Of a stretch of DNA of 64,000 bases, positions 44,274 through 53,611 are shown in pieces (position 1 is the stretch's first letter; every line of letters starts with the position of its first letter). The DNA is from JBPYCR01 sp051846935 (GTDB taxonomy: Bacteria; Bacillota; Bacilli; Bacillales; Amphibacillaceae), in the NCBI RefSeq assembly GCF_051846935.1, contig NZ_JBPYCS010000010.1:1-64000 (forward strand), written 5' to 3'. The notes beneath the pieces are model-generated. The model was given only the letters and a program-made list of their open reading frames with translations. It did no database searches and had not been told where the DNA came from. Made by a program: the position numbers and the translations under genes.

Positions 44274-45212
44274 TTGGTCGGGACGTTAAAGCGAGGCTTA
44301 CAGCAAGGGGTACATGTTTCATGGACGTTAGGTAAAATTGTTTTTCCTGTTACGTTATTCGTTATGATTTTACAGCATACACCAATACTACCGGCTTTTA
44401 TCAAGCTTCTTAATCCGTTAATGGGTCTTATCGGGTTGCCAGGTGAAGCTGCTATGCCACTTGTGCTTGGAAATGCGCTTAACTTATATGCAGCAATTGG
44501 TGCCATTGTATCGTTTGAGTTTACTGTAAAAGAGGTTTTTATTTTAGCGGTTATGCTCTCTTTTTCCCATAATTTATTTATTGAGTCTTCTGTGGCATCT
44601 AAAGTCGGTGTGAGCTGGTGGTTAATCTCTGGTATACGAGTAGGTCTCGCGTTGTTCTCCGCGTTTATAATTAACCTCGTCTGGCAAGGCGGATCTGAAT
44701 CCGCACAATACGGCTTTATAACAACATCAAATGTTGTACTGGATGGGTGGTTGGAAGTTGTCTTATATGGGATGCAAACAGCTTTTACAGCTGTAGTTCA
44801 ATTAGCATTCGTCATATTCCCACTTATGCTTGCGATGCAGTTTTTACGGGAAAAAGGATGGTTGACTGCTCTTTCGAACCGTTTTGCACCATTTACTAAA
44901 TTTCTAGGAATGGAAAGAAATACGTCTATGACCCTTATAACAGGATTAACAATTGGCTTGGCATTCGGTGCCGGTGTAATGATTCAAGCCGTTAAAGAGG
45001 ACGGTGTATCTCGAAAAGATACAATTCTTGCGCTCATTTTCCTCGTATCCTGCCATGCGGTCATTGAGGATACAGTAATATTTATTCCGCTTGGCATACC
45101 TGTTTGGCCTTTACTTCTCATCCGTTTAGTAATGGCAATTGCTTTAACGATGTCGGTTGCTTTTATATGGAATAGAATGGACAAGAGAAAGGAAGTATAT
45201 CATGCACATTGA
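44274..45212 (+). CDS. yvoD: Nucleoside-recognition (Gate) domain membrane protein YvoD
   Basis: A 312-residue membrane protein with about eight helices and two Gate-type repeats (PLMGLIGLPGEAAMPLVLGNALN and TGLTIGLAFGAGVMI). Start TTG follows GAGGGG by five bases. Transport function is suspected for this family but the substrate is unknown. The ppaX start lies inside its 3' end. Confidence 0.82.
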   Translation: MVGTLKRGLQQGVHVSWTLGKIVFPVTLFVMILQHTPILPAFIKLLNPLMGLIGLPGEAAMPLVLGNALNLYAAIGAIVSFEFTVKEVFILAVMLSFSHNLFIESSVASKVGVSWWLISGIRVGLALFSAFIINLVWQGGSESAQYGFITTSNVVLDGWLEVVLYGMQTAFTAVVQLAFVIFPLMLAMQFLREKGWLTALSNRFAPFTKFLGMERNTSMTLITGLTIGLAFGAGVMIQAVKEDGVSRKDTILALIFLVSCHAVIEDTVIFIPLGIPVWPLLLIRLVMAIALTMSVAFIWNRMDKRKEVYHAH

Positions 45213-45837
45213 TACAGTTTTATTTGATCTCGATGGTACATTACTTGATACAAATGCTCTTATAATCGCGTCCTTCGAGCATACATTTCAGCACTATGGG
45301 TTAAGCTTTACAAAAGAGGAAATAATGGAGTTTAACGGCCCGCCGCTTATTGAAACGTTTCAGAAGGTTTATCCAGAACGGGCAACGGCAATGATCGATA
45401 CATATAGAGAACACAATTTAAAACACCATGATCGGTTTGTTAAAGCATTTCCTTATGTTTTAGAAACGATTGATCAGCTTCAGAAGCAAAATATTAAGAT
45501 GGCTATCGTTTCAGCTAAAATGCGTCATGGAGTTAAAAAAGGACTTGCATTAACAGGACTTGATCGTTTTTTTGATACTCTCATCACAATAGATGATGTT
45601 ACTCACCCTAAGCCGCACCCAGAGCCGGTTTTAAAAGCAATGAACAGGCTAAATGCCGTTCCCGAATCGACAATAATGGTTGGCGATAACTATCACGATA
45701 TAGAAGCAGGCAAAAATGCAGGAGTAAAAACGGCTGCAGTTGCTTGGAGTGAAAAAGGAAAAGACTATCTAATGGAATTTAAACCTACGTATATGCTGGA
45801 AGACATGCGAGACTTGTTAAAAATTGCTGGGGTGTAG
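45202..45837 (+). CDS. ppaX: Pyrophosphatase PpaX (HAD family)
   Basis: Hydrolyses the PPi produced when HprK dephosphorylates P-Ser-HPr. 211-residue cytosolic HAD enzyme: motif I DLDGTLLDTN near the N-terminus, motif II Ser in AIVSAK, Lys in HPKPHPEP, motif IV VGDNYHDIEAG. ATG 45202 follows AAAGGAAG and overlaps yvoD by 11 bases. Fourth gene of the hprK operon, which is its usual place. Confidence 0.94.
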   Translation: MHIDTVLFDLDGTLLDTNALIIASFEHTFQHYGLSFTKEEIMEFNGPPLIETFQKVYPERATAMIDTYREHNLKHHDRFVKAFPYVLETIDQLQKQNIKMAIVSAKMRHGVKKGLALTGLDRFFDTLITIDDVTHPKPHPEPVLKAMNRLNAVPESTIMVGDNYHDIEAGKNAGVKTAAVAWSEKGKDYLMEFKPTYMLEDMRDLLKIAGV

Positions 45838-45840
45838 TAA

Positions 45841-46365
45841 ATGCGAAAAACGGAGCGTTTTTATGTCAGGGAAGTGAATTCCTTATGGCAAATATATAAA
45901 ACAATTTCATTTTGGAAAGTAATGAAAAACTTCATTATTATTCAAATTGGACGTTATACGCCTTTTCTATCGGTTAAAAATTGGCTATATCGAACTTTTT
46001 TACGAATGAAGGTAGGAAAGCATACCTCTTTCGCCCTCATGGTTATGCCCGATGTAATGTTTCCAGAGAAAATATCAATTGGAGAAAATAGTATTATAGG
46101 CTACAATACAACTATTTTGGCGCATGAATATTTGATAACGGAATATCGGACAGGCTTCGTTACAATTGGGAATGAAGTGATGATTGGAGCGAATACGACC
46201 ATCCTTCCGGGGATTACAATCGGAGATCGTGCAATTGTATCAGCGGGTTCTCTCGTTCATAAAGATGTCCCAGCTGGTGCATTTGTCGGAGGAAACCCAA
46301 TGAAGCTAATTTATACAAAGGAAGAAATGGAAGAACGAAGAAAAACACTTCCAAAGCAATCGTAA
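45841..46365 (+). CDS. yvoF: Left-handed beta-helix acyltransferase YvoF
   Basis: A 174-residue hexapeptide-repeat (LbH) acetyltransferase. The C-terminal half shows hexapeptide repeats (ISIGENSIIGYNTTI, VTIGNEVMIGANTTILPGITIGDRAIVSAGSLV) with a catalytic-type His in LAHEY, and the end motif GGNPMK. Substrate unknown. Starts three bases after the ppaX stop, closing the operon. Confidence 0.88.
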   Translation: MRKTERFYVREVNSLWQIYKTISFWKVMKNFIIIQIGRYTPFLSVKNWLYRTFLRMKVGKHTSFALMVMPDVMFPEKISIGENSIIGYNTTILAHEYLITEYRTGFVTIGNEVMIGANTTILPGITIGDRAIVSAGSLVHKDVPAGAFVGGNPMKLIYTKEEMEERRKTLPKQS

Positions 46366-46538
46366 TGTACTTGCAGCTTAATCGTTTTATATAATAGGAA
46401 AGCACTAAACTGCAACGAAGTTTTTTTTATTTATTAAATGGTTATTATAAAGTAATGGACTTGAAAATAATTATAATAGCAATAGACATATGGTAAACTA
46501 GCATTAAGTGAAGCTGGGAACTATTGGCTAGAGGTAAC

Positions 46539-46593
46539 AAAAAACCACAAGCAACTCATGCGATAAAGCATAAGTTTGTATTGTGGTTTTTTT
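46539..46593 (+). terminator. Leader terminator upstream of glpD, probable GlpP-type antitermination
   Basis: AAAAACCACAA pairs with TTGTGG followed by seven T. It stands in the 5' region of glpD, 37 bases before the start, rather than behind yvoF, which ends 170 bases earlier. B. subtilis glpD has such a leader terminator, overridden by GlpP with glycerol-3-phosphate. No glpP gene is in the window. Confidence 0.75.
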
Positions 46594-46629
46594 CAAAATC
46601 GTACGAGCTAGACGAGAGGGGTGCGTGAA

Positions 46630-48288
46630 ATGGGCAAGTTTTCTAGCTTGCATCGAAACCATATAAAAGCACAATTGCGACTAGAGCAGCTGGATGTATT
46701 GGTTATCGGCGGTGGAATAACAGGTGCTGGCATTGCATTGGATGCAGTTACTCGTGGACTTAAGACAGGGCTGGTGGAAATGCAAGATTTTGCAGCAGGT
46801 ACATCAAGTCGTTCAACAAAGTTAATCCATGGCGGGTTACGCTATTTAAAACAATTTGAACTGAAGCTAGTTGCAGAGGTCGGACGAGAAAGAGCAATCG
46901 TTTATGAAAATGGCCCACATGTAACAACACCAGAAAAAATGCTGCTACCCTTTCATAAAGGGGGAAGCTTTGGCCCAATTACGACAAATATTGGCTTAAA
47001 GTTATACGATTGGTTAGCGGCAGTTAGGAAAGAAGATCGTCGTACAATGCTCAACAGTGAAGAGACACTTCAAGTTGAACCGCTTATAAAACGAGAAGGA
47101 CTTAAAGGTGCTGGATATTACGTTGAATACAAAACGGATGATGCACGTTTGACAATTGAAGTGCTCAAAAAGGCCGTTGAAAAAGGAATCCACGCCTTAC
47201 ATTATACAAAGGTAATTGACTTCCTTTATTTTGCAGATCAATCAATACGTGGGGTTATCGTAGAGGATCAATTAACTGGAGAGACGTATGAGCTTTTCGC
47301 AAAAAAAGTAATTAATGCAACTGGGCCATGGGTAGACTCACTTCGAAAGGTAGATGACTCTTTACAAGGAAAGGAATTAGTATTAACGAAAGGCGTGCAT
47401 ATCGTTTTTTCCAATCGCAGCTTTCCTTTACAACAAGCGGTCTATTTTGATGCCCCGGACGGTCGCATGATTTTTGCTATTCCGAGAAACGATAAAACGT
47501 ATGTCGGCACGACCGATACAAGCTATGAGGGAAATATTGCGACCCCTCAAGTAACGGTAGCTGATGCAACGTATCTTTTAAATGCAATTCAACATATGTT
47601 TCCTAGTCTGAAGCTTACAAAACAAGACATCGAATCGAGCTGGGCAGGCTTACGTCCATTAATTTCTAATGAAGGGAAAAATCAAGCAGAACTATCACGC
47701 AAGGATGAAATTTTTCTTTCCAATACCGGACTTATTACAATTGCCGGCGGGAAACTAACCGGCTATCGAAAAATGGCCGAAGATGTCATTAATCTAGTCG
47801 TTGCCCAGCTGAAGGAAAAAAGTAATGCGCAATATGCTGCTTCCAGTACGAAACATTTGCCAATCTCAGGAGGGGACGTAGGTGGTTCAAGCGGTTGGCC
47901 AGCTTTCTTTAAGGAGAAACTGCTTGAAGCAGCTGAGTTGGGGGTAAATGAGTCGATAGCGTCTCCATTAATTAATATGTATGGATCGAATGTATCTCGA
48001 GTTTTTACAATATATGAGAAATACAAAGAGACAGCTAAAAGCCTAGCAATAGATGCAATGATTTTCGCACAGTTAATTTATGCGATCGAATATGAATCCG
48101 TCTATTCGCCTGCAGACTTTTTTGTACGAAGAACGGCAGCAATTTACTTTCATATTGACTCGGTTATTCAGCATAAAAATCAAGTGATTTCTTATATGGC
48201 AACTCGATTAAGCTGGGACGAACATGAAAAAGCACGGCATCAGGCTGAATTGGACCAATTGTTAAGTGAGGCGTCCCTTTATCACTAA
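46630..48288 (+). CDS. glpD: Aerobic glycerol-3-phosphate dehydrogenase
   Basis: Membrane-associated flavoenzyme oxidising glycerol-3-phosphate to dihydroxyacetone phosphate and passing electrons to quinone. 552 residues: FAD-binding VIGGGITGAG (about 25-34), STKLIHGGLRYL, and the C-terminal helical cap. ATG 46630 gives MGKFSSL; the GTG at 46621 is too close to GAGAGGGG. Expression is probably controlled by the leader terminator. Confidence 0.95.
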   Translation: MGKFSSLHRNHIKAQLRLEQLDVLVIGGGITGAGIALDAVTRGLKTGLVEMQDFAAGTSSRSTKLIHGGLRYLKQFELKLVAEVGRERAIVYENGPHVTTPEKMLLPFHKGGSFGPITTNIGLKLYDWLAAVRKEDRRTMLNSEETLQVEPLIKREGLKGAGYYVEYKTDDARLTIEVLKKAVEKGIHALHYTKVIDFLYFADQSIRGVIVEDQLTGETYELFAKKVINATGPWVDSLRKVDDSLQGKELVLTKGVHIVFSNRSFPLQQAVYFDAPDGRMIFAIPRNDKTYVGTTDTSYEGNIATPQVTVADATYLLNAIQHMFPSLKLTKQDIESSWAGLRPLISNEGKNQAELSRKDEIFLSNTGLITIAGGKLTGYRKMAEDVINLVVAQLKEKSNAQYAASSTKHLPISGGDVGGSSGWPAFFKEKLLEAAELGVNESIASPLINMYGSNVSRVFTIYEKYKETAKSLAIDAMIFAQLIYAIEYESVYSPADFFVRRTAAIYFHIDSVIQHKNQVISYMATRLSWDEHEKARHQAELDQLLSEASLYH

Positions 48289-48321
48289 TAAAAGACACGT
48301 GCGCATCTTTTAAAAAAGAAA

Positions 48322-48628
48322 GTATACGTAAAATGTTTGTAGGAAATCAAATGAGCTATTTATTGTGACTACGTTTATCTAGTAAGATGTTGTTCTTTTA
48401 CTCCTATGCGCAAATGGACTATATGTAACTCCAGGTGGAAAAGCAATAATAGAAAATTCATTTAAGAAGTTAGGAAAAACTTCCTAAATTAGTTGAGACA
48501 TTGTCCACGGAAAGCGCAGTATATGTCAACGGCGGCGGTAACTACACCGTATTAAAATAGAAACTAAACAAAAATATGATATTTCAAAATTCTAATATCC
48601 TTCCCCACAAATACGTGATCCAATCAAG
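48322..48628 (-). repeat. Intergenic repeat, type C, copy 3
   Basis: Complete copy with left end CGTAAAATGTTTGTAGG and right end CCCCACAAATACGTGATCCAAT. The core is in the same orientation as 23111-23450 and inverse to the type B copy beside it. Confidence 0.8.
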
Positions 48629-48633
48629 AAAAG

Positions 48634-48946
48634 TATGAGTAAAATGTTTGTGGGGGAACAGATGCACGAATCTAACTAGATAATATGTGATCAATTTTAC
48701 TTCGAATGATATACACATGAATAACACCGTTGATTTTCACTGCAGGTGGATGCTTTCCGCGGGCACGGCTTCAGCCTCCTCGGAAGAAAACCACTTCCTG
48801 CGGGGTCTTCAGACGCTTGCTGTTCCCTCTGGAGTCTTCGTGTATATCTTCTGCGGTCGGTAGGAATCAACACTAATAGTAACGAATACAAAGAGAGGTT
48901 TTTTAACTTCTTAAAATAACACCCACAAATACGTGACTCAATCTCA
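48634..48946 (+). repeat. Intergenic repeat, type B, copy 2 (full core)
   Basis: Matches 39781-40044 almost throughout, with an extra ~50-base segment in the core containing CTTCCTGCGGGGTCTTCAG and CGCTTGCTGTTCCCTCTGG. It is the most complete core in the window and the best reference copy. Confidence 0.85.
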
Positions 48947-48986
48947 AGAAAAAAACCGTTAGCAAACAAACGAAAAAAGAGGTAAG

Positions 48987-49097
48987 ATGACAAGTAGAGT
49001 ATCGGTCATGTTAATTCGTACATTTTACACTTTTGGCATTGAAGCTGGTTCGGTTATTACGAAAGCCAAGCGCACATCTGAACGAGTTTACAAATAA
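48987..49097 (+). CDS. Possible 36-residue peptide upstream of glpK
   Basis: ATG follows AGAGGT by three bases, a rather short spacing. The product (MTSRVSVMLIRTFYTFGIEA...) is basic and recognised by no family I know. It could be a leader peptide or chance. Confidence 0.2.
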   Translation: MTSRVSVMLIRTFYTFGIEAGSVITKAKRTSERVYK

Positions 49098-49158
49098 GTA
49101 GCCGTAATTATATAAACGACGATTTGAAATAATTATCTTCCATAAAGGAGGCAAAAAA

Positions 49159-50649
49159 ATGGAATCGTATATTTTAGCTCTCGATCAAGGTACGACTAGC
49201 TCGCGCGCTATTTTGTTCAATAAATCCGGTCAAGTAGTTGAAATGGTACAAAAAGAGTTTCAACAATATTTTCCTGAAGCAGGTTGGGTGGAGCACGACG
49301 CGATAGAGATTTGGGAAACAATGCACTATTGTATTAAGCAAACGCTTAAGAAAAGCAGCATAGAGCCGGGCCAAATAGAAGCTATAGGAATTACGAATCA
49401 ACGGGAGACGACTGTTGTATGGGATCGGCATACAGGCAAACCAATTTATAGAGCAATCGTTTGGCAATCAAGGCAAACAGCTCCTATTTGCCAAGAATTA
49501 CGGAATAATGGATATAATGAACTGTTTAGGAAAAAAACAGGCTTGCTTCTTGACCCTTATTTTTCTGGGACAAAGGTTAAATGGATTCTAGAACACGTTG
49601 ACGGCGCAAAAGAAAAAGCGACTAACGGTGATTTATTGTTTGGAACGATGGATACATGGATCGTACACCAATTGACTGGTAAAGAGCTGCATATAACCGA
49701 TTATTCGAATGCTTCCCGAACATTAATGTACAACATTCATACGTTAGAGTGGGATGAAGAACTGTTACATATACTCGACATTCCACAATCCATGCTACCT
49801 GAGGTACGTCCATCTTCTGAAGTGTATGGAACGACCGATGAAAGCTTTTTTTCCGGGCACGAGCTTCCTATTGCTGGTATTGCAGGAGATCAGCAAGCCG
49901 CTTTATTTGGGCAAGCTTGTTTTGAACCTGGCATGATGAAAAACACGTACGGAACAGGCAATTTCATGTTAATGAATACGGGAGAAGAAGTGATCGAATC
50001 AAAAAATGGACTCCTTACAACGATCGCCTGGGGAGTGAATGGGAACGTAGAATATGCGCTAGAAGGCAGTGTTTTTGTAACAGGTTCCGCTATTCAATGG
50101 TTACGAGATGGATTGCAAATAATTGACGCGTCATCGGAAAGTGAGCAGCTTGCAAAGAAAGTTAAAGACACTGCAGGCGTATATGTAGTACCTGCATTTG
50201 TAGGCTTAGGCGCTCCGTATTGGGATAGCGCAGTGCGTGGTACGATGTTTGGGATTACAAGAGGTACGACAAAAGAACATATTGCTCGTGCAACACTCGA
50301 ATCGATTGCTTATCAAACAGCTGACGTCGTGGATGCGATGACCGCTGATTCGAAAATTGAATTAAAAAAGCTGCGCGTGGATGGCGGTGCAGTTACGAAC
50401 AATTTTTTAATGGAATTTCAAAGCAATATACTCGGTGTTGAGGTTGAACGTCCAGTTGTTAATGAAACAACAGCTTTAGGTGCAGCTTATTTGGCAGGGC
50501 TCGCAGTAGGTTTTTGGAAAAGCAAACAAAACATTACAGACCAATGGCACGTGGATCGAACATTTTATCCAACATTTGCTGAAGATAAAAGGGAAAACTT
50601 GTATAATGGCTGGAAAAAGGCGGTGCGAGCAGCTCAGGCCTTCAAATAA
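49159..50649 (+). CDS. glpK: Glycerol kinase
   Basis: Phosphorylates glycerol to glycerol-3-phosphate, feeding GlpD. 496 residues, FGGY kinase family: N-terminal DQGTTSSRAILF, GVTNQRE-type motif ITNQRETTVVWD, and the C-terminal LRVDGGAVTNNFLMEFQ. The start follows AAAGGAGG. It contains the conserved active-site His region (AYGTGNF-like KNTYGTGNF). The facilitator gene glpF is not adjacent. Confidence 0.96.
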   Translation: MESYILALDQGTTSSRAILFNKSGQVVEMVQKEFQQYFPEAGWVEHDAIEIWETMHYCIKQTLKKSSIEPGQIEAIGITNQRETTVVWDRHTGKPIYRAIVWQSRQTAPICQELRNNGYNELFRKKTGLLLDPYFSGTKVKWILEHVDGAKEKATNGDLLFGTMDTWIVHQLTGKELHITDYSNASRTLMYNIHTLEWDEELLHILDIPQSMLPEVRPSSEVYGTTDESFFSGHELPIAGIAGDQQAALFGQACFEPGMMKNTYGTGNFMLMNTGEEVIESKNGLLTTIAWGVNGNVEYALEGSVFVTGSAIQWLRDGLQIIDASSESEQLAKKVKDTAGVYVVPAFVGLGAPYWDSAVRGTMFGITRGTTKEHIARATLESIAYQTADVVDAMTADSKIELKKLRVDGGAVTNNFLMEFQSNILGVEVERPVVNETTALGAAYLAGLAVGFWKSKQNITDQWHVDRTFYPTFAEDKRENLYNGWKKAVRAAQAFK

Positions 50650-50846
50650 ACGTTTCGTTCGATAGCTACAAACGCGACAATAAACTTAACGCATTTGCAT
50701 GTGTGGCTGAACAGGCAGCAGTCGATCATTTTATGTTTCATATACTTCCATGAACTTCTAATTGTATTTTAAGCAAATGCCTACTAAAACAAGTGTGAAT
50801 CTCTTATAATGGATCGTAGCGCCTGTTATCCGCTAGGAGGATAGTT

Positions 50847-51830
50847 TTGCAAAAAAGAAGTAATAAAGCATATAAAAATGAAAATATAATTACGTTTATA
50901 CCAGAAGGAGATTTTTATTTCTCCAAAGGTGTTGAAGCTTTTCAAAAGGGGAAATTTGACGTAGCGATCAAATGGTTAAAAAAAGCAATTTATAAAGCAC
51001 CGAATGATCCGGTCTACGAGAGCCAATTAGCAGCAATCTATACAGAGATGGGCCAATTTGATCAATCAAATCGCTTGCTAGAAAAATTAGTACAAGTTTA
51101 CGGAGAAAAATATATTGATTGTCATTATTTGCTAGCAAACAATTATGCACATTTAGGCCTGTTTCAAACTGCGAAAAAGCATGCACATATGTACTTGGAT
51201 CATGAAAATGAAGGCGAGTTTAAGGAAGAATTAGAAAGCTTATTGCATTTAATTGATGAAGAAGAACTTTTAGAAACGGAAATAGACGAAGATTTTTTAA
51301 TGTACCGTGAAAGTGTTCTGGATTATATGGAGCAATCGGAATGGGAAAATGCGTTACCATTACTTAGGGAAATGCGCATGCTTTATCCCGAAGATCAATT
51401 AACAAAGCATCAGTTTACGACTGCTTTGTTCTTTTCTGGGAATGAACGAGAAGCAATAAATGAAGAATGGAACTATCTTAAAGAAGACCCATCTATATTA
51501 ATGAGTTATTTGAACTTATCCATATTTTATTATGAATTAAATGAAAAACAATCGTTTGAGAACATGATTAATGTAATACAAAATGTATATCCTATACATG
51601 AAGAAAAGAAATTGCAGCTAGCAATTACATTAGCGAGGACGAACCATTACGATCAAGCATATGTACGATTTAAAATGATTAAAGATCCAATCGTTAAAAA
51701 TGAATATCGATATTATAAATGGTTTAGTTTAACGGCATACCGAATTGGGAAAATAGATATAGCAAATAGCATTATTGAAAAAGGGTCTACCTATTATTCA
51801 TATTTAAAAAGAGAGAAAGAATGTTGGTAG
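50847..51830 (+). CDS. yvcD: Tetratricopeptide-repeat protein YvcD
   Basis: A 327-residue cytosolic TPR protein starting with TTG seven bases after AGGAGG. Repeats are visible at about 25-58 (FSKGVEAFQKGKFDVAIKWLKKAI), 59-92 and 93-125, with more degenerate helical repeats to the end. The position before trxB matches yvcD of B. subtilis. Partner and function unknown. Confidence 0.82.
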   Translation: MQKRSNKAYKNENIITFIPEGDFYFSKGVEAFQKGKFDVAIKWLKKAIYKAPNDPVYESQLAAIYTEMGQFDQSNRLLEKLVQVYGEKYIDCHYLLANNYAHLGLFQTAKKHAHMYLDHENEGEFKEELESLLHLIDEEELLETEIDEDFLMYRESVLDYMEQSEWENALPLLREMRMLYPEDQLTKHQFTTALFFSGNEREAINEEWNYLKEDPSILMSYLNLSIFYYELNEKQSFENMINVIQNVYPIHEEKKLQLAITLARTNHYDQAYVRFKMIKDPIVKNEYRYYKWFSLTAYRIGKIDIANSIIEKGSTYYSYLKREKECW

Positions 51831-51962
51831 AAGATGAGCAAAAAATTAGACGAAATGATTCTCATCGTTTAAGCTATAAAAGGGTAATAAAATAATAATT
51901 ATTATTAAAAGAACATTACTTTAAAAAACAAATTATATTACAGAAGAGAAAGGGCGAGAATG

Positions 51963-52919
51963 ATGTCTGAAGAACGTATATATGATGTGATCATAGCAGG
52001 TGCAGGACCAGCAGGAATGACAGCGGCCGTTTATGCATCTCGAGCTAATTTAGACACTGTAATGATCGAACGTGGTATTCCAGGCGGACAAATGGCTGAC
52101 ACGGAAGATATTGAAAATTTCCCGGGTTTTGAACATGTTTTAGGCGCAGACTTATCAAATAAGATGTTCGAGCATGCGAAGAAATTCGGTGCAGAATACG
52201 CCTATGGTGAAATTAAAGACGTCGAAGATCACGGAGATTATAAAGTTGTAAAAGCTGGAAATAAAGAATATAAAACAAGAGCACTTATCGTTACGACTGG
52301 AGCTCAATATAAAAAGCTAGGTATTGAAGGAGAGGCAGAGTTAACAGGGCGCGGTGTATCATACTGCGCAGTATGTGACGGTGCATTCTATAAAGAAAAG
52401 GAGCTTGTCGTTATCGGTGGCGGTGACTCTGCAGTAGAAGAAGGAATTTATTTAACTCGTTTCGCAAGCAAAGTAACGATTGTTCATCGCCGTGATGAAT
52501 TGCGTGCCCAGAAGATTATTCAAGAAAGAGCATTTGCCAATGAAAAAATCGACTTTATTTGGGATACCGTTGTCGAAAAAATAAACGGACCAGAAGGAAA
52601 AGTTAGTTCTGTCTCACTTCGAAATGTAAAGACAGATGAATCGTATGACCACCCAATTGAGGGCGTGTTTGTTTATATTGGAATGGTGCCATTAAGTGAG
52701 CCGTTTAAGTCACTCGGTATCGTTAATGAAGAAGGGTATATCCCGACAAATGAAAATATGGAAACAAAGGTTCCAGGTGTTTTTGCAGCTGGGGATATTC
52801 GTGAAAAAGAATTACGACAAATTGTAACGGCTACAGGCGACGGAAGTATTGCAGCGGAGACAGCACAAAAATATATTGAAGAATTGTCCGAGAAGCTCAA
52901 AACAGTAAAAACTTCCTAA
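51963..52919 (+). CDS. trxB: Thioredoxin reductase
   Basis: NADPH-dependent flavoenzyme that reduces thioredoxin. 318 residues: FAD site GAGPAGMTAAVYASRA (about 13-28), redox pair Cys135/Cys138 in CAVCDGAF, NADPH-binding GGGDSAVEE, and C-terminal AAGDIREK. The second of two adjacent ATGs is chosen because it yields MSEERIYDV as in B. subtilis and better spacing to AAAGGGCG. Probably closed by the terminator at 53039. Confidence 0.96.
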   Translation: MSEERIYDVIIAGAGPAGMTAAVYASRANLDTVMIERGIPGGQMADTEDIENFPGFEHVLGADLSNKMFEHAKKFGAEYAYGEIKDVEDHGDYKVVKAGNKEYKTRALIVTTGAQYKKLGIEGEAELTGRGVSYCAVCDGAFYKEKELVVIGGGDSAVEEGIYLTRFASKVTIVHRRDELRAQKIIQERAFANEKIDFIWDTVVEKINGPEGKVSSVSLRNVKTDESYDHPIEGVFVYIGMVPLSEPFKSLGIVNEEGYIPTNENMETKVPGVFAAGDIREKELRQIVTATGDGSIAAETAQKYIEELSEKLKTVKTS

Positions 52920-52990
52920 AAGGCATAAAAATTACGTAGAAAGTAATTGCTTTTTAACTAATTTGTAACATATTCGCAATAAAATTAGTG

Positions 52991-53069
52991 TATAATATAG
53001 ATAAACTAATTGACCCCCTTTAATAAATTAGTTGTTTTGCACAGGTGTTGTATGCCTGTGCTTTTTTTT
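52991..53069 (+). ncRNA. Candidate short RNA between trxB and rapZ
   Basis: TATAAT at 52991 is followed about 10 bases later by a hairpin (AACTAATT/AATTAGTT) and then the strong terminator at 53039-53069. If the TATAAT is a real promoter, a transcript of about 65 nt would result. No good -35 is seen, so this may simply be the end of the trxB transcript. Confidence 0.2.
53039..53069 (+). terminator. Strong terminator downstream of trxB
   Basis: Perfect stem GCACAGG/CCTGTGC with a nine-base loop and eight T. Confidence 0.92.
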
Positions 53070-53211
53070 AGGCTTACGACAGGCCGAGTAAATAGATAAC
53101 ACATACTTCAGTTTTTATAACGGAATTTAACTACATAGCTAAACGAAACAAAAGCTATGAGAAAATAGATATAAAACATACAAAATACGTATTTTTCCCC
53201 TTCTCATTTCT

Positions 53212-53241
53212 TTGTTCCTTTTCATTTTAATACGGTATAAT
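53212..53241 (+). promoter_or_regulatory. Candidate sigma-A promoter for the rapZ operon
   Basis: TTGTTC, 18 bases, TATAAT. The leader to rapZ would be about 365 bases. Confidence 0.4.
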
Positions 53242-53611
53242 AAATATAGGGTCAACTCGTTGATAGTAACGTGCACCCAATCGGATATGTATTAATTATG
53301 GTGCTGTAATCGTAATTTCGAAACGTCGCTATACACCTCCATTATAATTGCGCTTTTCATTAAGGAAAGGACAAAAGGTGTGTGCGAACTCGATGATCCG
53401 CTTGTTGCATATAGGTAGATTGTAGACACTTTACTCCATATTGTGATAAAGGAAGTCAAGAAATTGCTTTTTCCATTGTACAAATACAGATTAGAAAAAG
53501 ATATAACGTATTATAAAAGATGAATCATTCGTTTACGATGTTTTTTCACACACTTTGGATGATCTGTTGCATTCATAATCGATTTGATCATTCTGATAAG
53601 GGAGGATCACA

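Larger units (their letters stand above)
48289..49158. other. 870-bp gap between glpD and glpK with two adjacent repeats
   Basis: A type C repeat (48322-48628) and a type B repeat (48634-48946) lie head to tail with five bases between them. A weak 36-codon open frame follows. glpF, which precedes glpK in B. subtilis, is absent. No leader terminator is seen before glpK. Confidence 0.6.
52920..53611. other. 692-bp gap between trxB and rapZ
   Basis: It holds the terminator above and a promoter-like pair at 53212-53241. A minus-strand open frame at 53292-53483 has no ribosome site and is rejected. yvcI, which precedes rapZ in B. subtilis, is absent. The 370-base leader before rapZ shows no recognised riboswitch. 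Confidence 0.45.

Noticed and set aside
48697..48993. 98-codon minus-strand frame
   Set aside because: It crosses a type B repeat; the 39781 copy has a deletion that destroys it.
53292..53483. 63-codon minus-strand frame
   Set aside because: No ribosome site, no resemblance, in the rapZ leader.
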